A model generated the notes under the pieces. It was not told where the DNA came from, ran no database searches, and saw only the letters and a program-made list of their open reading frames with translations. A stretch of DNA of 26,629 nucleotides from SVKR01 sp963605115. GTDB lineage: Bacteria > Bacillota > Clostridia > Oscillospirales > Oscillospiraceae. The position numbers and the translations under genes were made by a program. Below are positions 24,305-26,629 of the stretch, in pieces. Every line of letters starts with the position of its first letter. Within the stretch, counting starts at the first letter, position 1. The stretch lies in NCBI GenBank assembly GCA_963605115.1, contig CAVCTM010000019.1:1-26629 (forward strand). The letters run 5' to 3'.

Positions 24305-26464
24305 ATGAAACCACCGAAAAAACTGCTCGCGCTGCTGCTGGCGCTTTTGCTGCTGCCGCTGCCGGTCCTGGCGGCGGAGGCGGAGCCGGACTGCCCGGAG
24401 TTTGACGGCTGGCTCGTCTCTATACCGGACGCGGCGGCGGAGGATTACCCGGCGCTGCACCGCGTGACGGAGGGGCTTTACCTTGCCCCGGACTCCGCCG
24501 CGGCGCGCGCGGCGCTCCCGGATGCGGAGGGTCTGGAGCCGAATTACGCCATGACCGTGCAGGACTACACGCCCGATCACTGGGCGCAGCAGACGATCGA
24601 CGCGGCGGCGCTCTGGGACCATACGGACTCCTCCGGCGTGCCGGACCTCCGCGGCGGCGGCGTCACCGTCGCGGTCATTGATTCCGGTGTCATGGCGGAC
24701 CACCCGGACCTCGCGGAGGCGACCATTCTCGACCCCGTGATCCTCTCCGGCGGGACCGCCGCCGTGGACAGCTGGCACGGCACCTTCGTCGCGGGACTCA
24801 TCGCCGCCGCGGTCGGCAACGGCATCGGCACGGACGGCGTTGCACCGGACGTCACGATTTTGCCCATCTGCGTCACCCAGCGGGACAACACTTCCGTCGC
24901 CCGCGTCGTGGAGGCGATCCATTACGCGATCGACGCCGGGGCGGACGTCATCAACCTCTCCATCGCCGGATCGAGCTACACCGAGGCGCTCGAAGGCGCC
25001 TGCGCCGCCGCGGAGGACGCTGGGGTCATCCTCGTCACCGCCGCCGGGAACTACACGACCGGCGCGGCGAAGAGCGAGTATCACTACAAATACCCCGCCG
25101 CTTTTGACACGACCGTCAGTGTCAGCGGCTGCATGCCGGACGGCGACGGCGCGGTGTTCGATCCCGGCTACTCTTACTTCAACGACGCCGTCACCGTCTG
25201 CGCGCCGGGCACGGGCGTCACCTCGCTCTATCTCGACGGCTCTACCGCAACGCGCAGCGGTACGAGCTTTTCCGCCCCGCTCGTCGCCGGGCTCGCCGCC
25301 GCCGCAAAGCAGCGCAGCCGCAGCATCGGCACGGCGGAATTTGTCGCGCTGCTGGAGGCAAGCTCCACGGACCTCGGCGAGCCGGGCTATGACGTCTATT
25401 ACGGCTACGGTCTCGTGAACGCCGCCGCCTTTGCCGAGGCGCTGGACCTGCTCTATCCTGCGGAGGAGCCGGAGCCCGATCCGGACCCCGATCCGGACCC
25501 GGAGCCGGACCCCGATCCCGAACCGGGACCCGCCCCGGAGCCCGCGGAGGACCTCCCGGCGCTGACAGCGGAGGAGATGCGCAGCGCGCTGGACGCCGGC
25601 GTGCTCCCCGCGCTCGCGGCGGGGGACGTGACCGTTACGCTCCGCCGCGCCGCAGCGGAGGCGCTGCTCACCGCCGGTGCGGAATCGCTCGAAGTGCGCG
25701 CCGAGCGCACGGAGTCGGGCGTCAGACTGACATTTTACGCCGACGGCGCGGAAACGGAGCTGACCGGTGGCGTCGCCGTCGCGCTACCCGCGCCGGAGGA
25801 CGAGATGCTGCTGCCCTGCCTTGACAGTGCGCCGCTGGCGTTTTCCGCCGCGGCGGACGGCATGCTCCGCTTCCTCGCCCCCGGCGGCGGGGACTTTACG
25901 CTCGAAGCGCGCGCCGCCGCCTTCGCGGACACGGCGGGTCATTGGGCGGAGAGCTCTGTCGCGCGCCTCGCCGCCCGCGGCGTGCTCCTCGGCGACGGGG
26001 AGCGCTTCCGCCCGGACGACACCGTGACGCGCGCCCAGCTCGCGGCGATCCTCGTCCGGCTCTGGGAGAGCGCCTTCGGCGCGCTGGCGGAGGGGGAGAC
26101 GGCGTTTTCCGACTGCGCGGAGGACGCGTGGTACAGCCACGCCGTGCGCGCCCTCGCCGCCGCCGGCGTCGTGAGCGGCTTCCCGGACGGTGCGTTCCGC
26201 CCGGATGACCCTGTGACGCGCGGTCAGATGGCGGTGATGCTCGCCCGCTTCGCCGCGCTGCTGGAGCTCCGGAGCGGCGAAGCCGCGGAGCCCTTCGCGG
26301 ACGCCGCCGCGATCCCCGGCTGGGCTGCCGAAGCCGCCGATACCTGCCGCCGCCTCGCCCTCCTGACCGGCGACGAGCAGGGCGATTTCAAAGCCGAAGC
26401 CCCCGCCACCCGCGCCCAGTGCGCCGCCATAGCCGAGCGCCTGATCGCAGGGGCGCTGGGATAA
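24305..26464 (+). CDS. Subtilisin-like (S8) serine protease with three C-terminal SLH domains
   Basis: This 719-residue secreted protease starts with a signal peptide ending VLAAEA (about residues 1-26). The catalytic triad is visible: Asp126 in AVIDSGV, His158 in SWHGTFVAG, Ser321 in SGTSFSAPLVAG, with the oxyanion Asn249 in TAAGN. A Asp/Pro/Glu linker (about 386-416) follows, then a domain of unknown fold, then three SLH domains (about 539, 600 and 663 to the end: AFADTAGHW, AFSDCAEDAW, PFADAAAIPGW). It should be held on the cell wall by the same kind of domains as the giant protein just upstream. The start has only a weak purine site (AAAGAGAA) 9 bases before the ATG, unlike its neighbours. 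No promoter is visible in the 83-base spacer, so it may be read through from the giant gene. Confidence 0.93.
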   Translation: MKPPKKLLALLLALLLLPLPVLAAEAEPDCPEFDGWLVSIPDAAAEDYPALHRVTEGLYLAPDSAAARAALPDAEGLEPNYAMTVQDYTPDHWAQQTIDAAALWDHTDSSGVPDLRGGGVTVAVIDSGVMADHPDLAEATILDPVILSGGTAAVDSWHGTFVAGLIAAAVGNGIGTDGVAPDVTILPICVTQRDNTSVARVVEAIHYAIDAGADVINLSIAGSSYTEALEGACAAAEDAGVILVTAAGNYTTGAAKSEYHYKYPAAFDTTVSVSGCMPDGDGAVFDPGYSYFNDAVTVCAPGTGVTSLYLDGSTATRSGTSFSAPLVAGLAAAAKQRSRSIGTAEFVALLEASSTDLGEPGYDVYYGYGLVNAAAFAEALDLLYPAEEPEPDPDPDPDPEPDPDPEPGPAPEPAEDLPALTAEEMRSALDAGVLPALAAGDVTVTLRRAAAEALLTAGAESLEVRAERTESGVRLTFYADGAETELTGGVAVALPAPEDEMLLPCLDSAPLAFSAAADGMLRFLAPGGGDFTLEARAAAFADTAGHWAESSVARLAARGVLLGDGERFRPDDTVTRAQLAAILVRLWESAFGALAEGETAFSDCAEDAWYSHAVRALAAAGVVSGFPDGAFRPDDPVTRGQMAVMLARFAALLELRSGEAAEPFADAAAIPGWAAEAADTCRRLALLTGDEQGDFKAEAPATRAQCAAIAERLIAGALG
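25459..25551 (+). repeat. Asp-Pro/Glu-Pro linker repeat in the protease
   Basis: Alternating gat/gac-cc and gag-cc codons give a chain of DP and EP dipeptides between the catalytic domain and the C-terminal part. Such linkers span the cell wall and vary in length between strains. Confidence 0.85.
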
Positions 26465-26465
26465 G

Positions 26466-26495
26466 AAAAAACACGCCCCGCGGGGCGTGTTTTTT
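26466..26495. terminator. Symmetrical terminator after the protease gene
   Basis: A perfect 20-bp palindrome at 26471-26490 (ACACGCCCCG then its complement) is flanked by A5 on the left and T5 on the right, so it works in both directions. It starts two bases after the protease stop and ends the surface-protein transcript. Confidence 0.92.
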
Positions 26496-26532
26496 AAAAA
26501 AAATAAAAGGAAATTACCTCAAAACGCCCCGC

Positions 26533-26561
26533 GCATATTTTGCCCCCAAATGCGGATAATA
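26533..26561 (+). promoter_or_regulatory. Sigma-G-like sporulation promoter of spoVT
   Basis: GCATA at 26533-26537 and GATAATA at 26555-26561 are 17 bases apart, close to the forespore sigma-G consensus (GHATR, 17-18 bases, CATWMTA) with one mismatch in the -10. In Bacillus spoVT is a sigma-G gene. No good sigma-A pair is seen here. Confidence 0.55.
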
Positions 26562-26596
26562 CCAGTATCAATCGACAAAAAGGGAGCGTTTTGAAT

Positions 26597-26629
26597 ATGA
26601 AAGCAACAGGAATCGTGCGGCGGATCGAC
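26597..26629 (+). CDS. spoVT: Stage V sporulation protein T, AbrB family (5' end only)
   Basis: Only 11 codons are present, MKATGIVRRID, running off the right edge. This is the highly conserved start of SpoVT, an AbrB-type swapped-hairpin DNA-binding protein that adjusts gene expression in the forespore. An AAAGGGAG site stands 10 bases before the ATG. SpoVT and AbrB differ soon after this point (the family continues D-D-L-G-R-V-V-I-P), so AbrB itself is not excluded, but the sigma-G-like promoter favours SpoVT. Confidence 0.78.
   Translation, partial: MKATGIVRRID

Noticed and set aside
11823..24314. A 4163-codon open frame on the minus strand
   Set aside because: It is the exact antisense of the giant surface gene, arises from absence of three codons, has Arg/Ala/Gly-rich text without domains, no start signal, and would read through the surface gene's own features. 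The sense protein has a signal peptide and SLH domains.
24269..25084. A 271-codon minus-strand frame across the protease start
   Set aside because: Antisense shadow; the plus strand has a clear signal peptide and catalytic triad.
1..26629. CRISPR array, tRNA or rRNA genes
   Set aside because: No regularly spaced repeats beyond those listed, and no cloverleaf-like or rRNA-like sequence was seen on reading the intergenic stretches.

Overview
The window looks like chromosome from a high-GC, endospore-forming Firmicute of the Clostridia, plausibly Oscillospiraceae-like. This rests on the start of a spoVT gene at the right edge, S-layer homology (SLH) domains on two large secreted proteins, strong Shine-Dalgarno sites, a classical -35/-10 promoter, a LexA / Y-family polymerase / YolD-type SOS operon, and strongly GC-biased codon use. 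The 457-N gap at 18202-18658 marks it as a draft scaffold, so frame breaks could be biological or assembly errors.

Layout. (1) 1-6105, plus strand: the tail of an unknown gene, a lactonase-family beta-propeller, and a peptide/nickel-type (Opp/Dpp) ABC importer: lipoprotein binding protein, permease, two ATPases and a terminator. The importer is damaged. The first permease gene (oppB/dppB) survives only as its last ~50 codons, next to a hairpin that reads as a terminator for the minus strand. The first ATPase has a one-base frameshift in a T tract. (2) 6123-7273, plus: a strong sigma-A promoter with a palindrome just downstream drives a 73-aa XRE regulator and an overlapping DUF3169-like membrane protein. 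(3) 7284-9331: two 99-bp near-identical direct repeats, each the 3' end of a yolD-like gene, bracket about 1.85 kb of unlike DNA. It holds a membrane-anchored hypothetical, an apparent scar of a phage tail tape-measure gene, and an AT-rich gene for a 285-aa protein with a glycine-rich hydrophobic N-terminus. The geometry is that of an element integrated into the 3' end of a gene, now without a recognisable integrase. (4) 11669-9258, minus: an SOS operon (LexA-like repressor, Y-family DNA polymerase, YolD-like protein) with its promoter and a GAAC-N5-GTTC operator candidate. (5) 11703-26495, plus: a regulatory region with two inverted repeats, a giant secreted protein of about 4118 aa ending in three SLH domains, then a subtilisin-like protease that also ends in three SLH domains, closed by a symmetrical terminator. 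(6) 26533-26629: a sigma-G-like promoter and the first 11 codons of spoVT.

How the parts may work together. The importer would bring in peptides or a related solute, but as assembled it lacks one of its two permeases. The SOS cassette is a conventional lesion-bypass module whose last gene appears to have served as an integration site. The giant SLH protein and the SLH protease are probably both bound to the secondary cell-wall polymer, which would place a protease beside a very large surface protein it could process.
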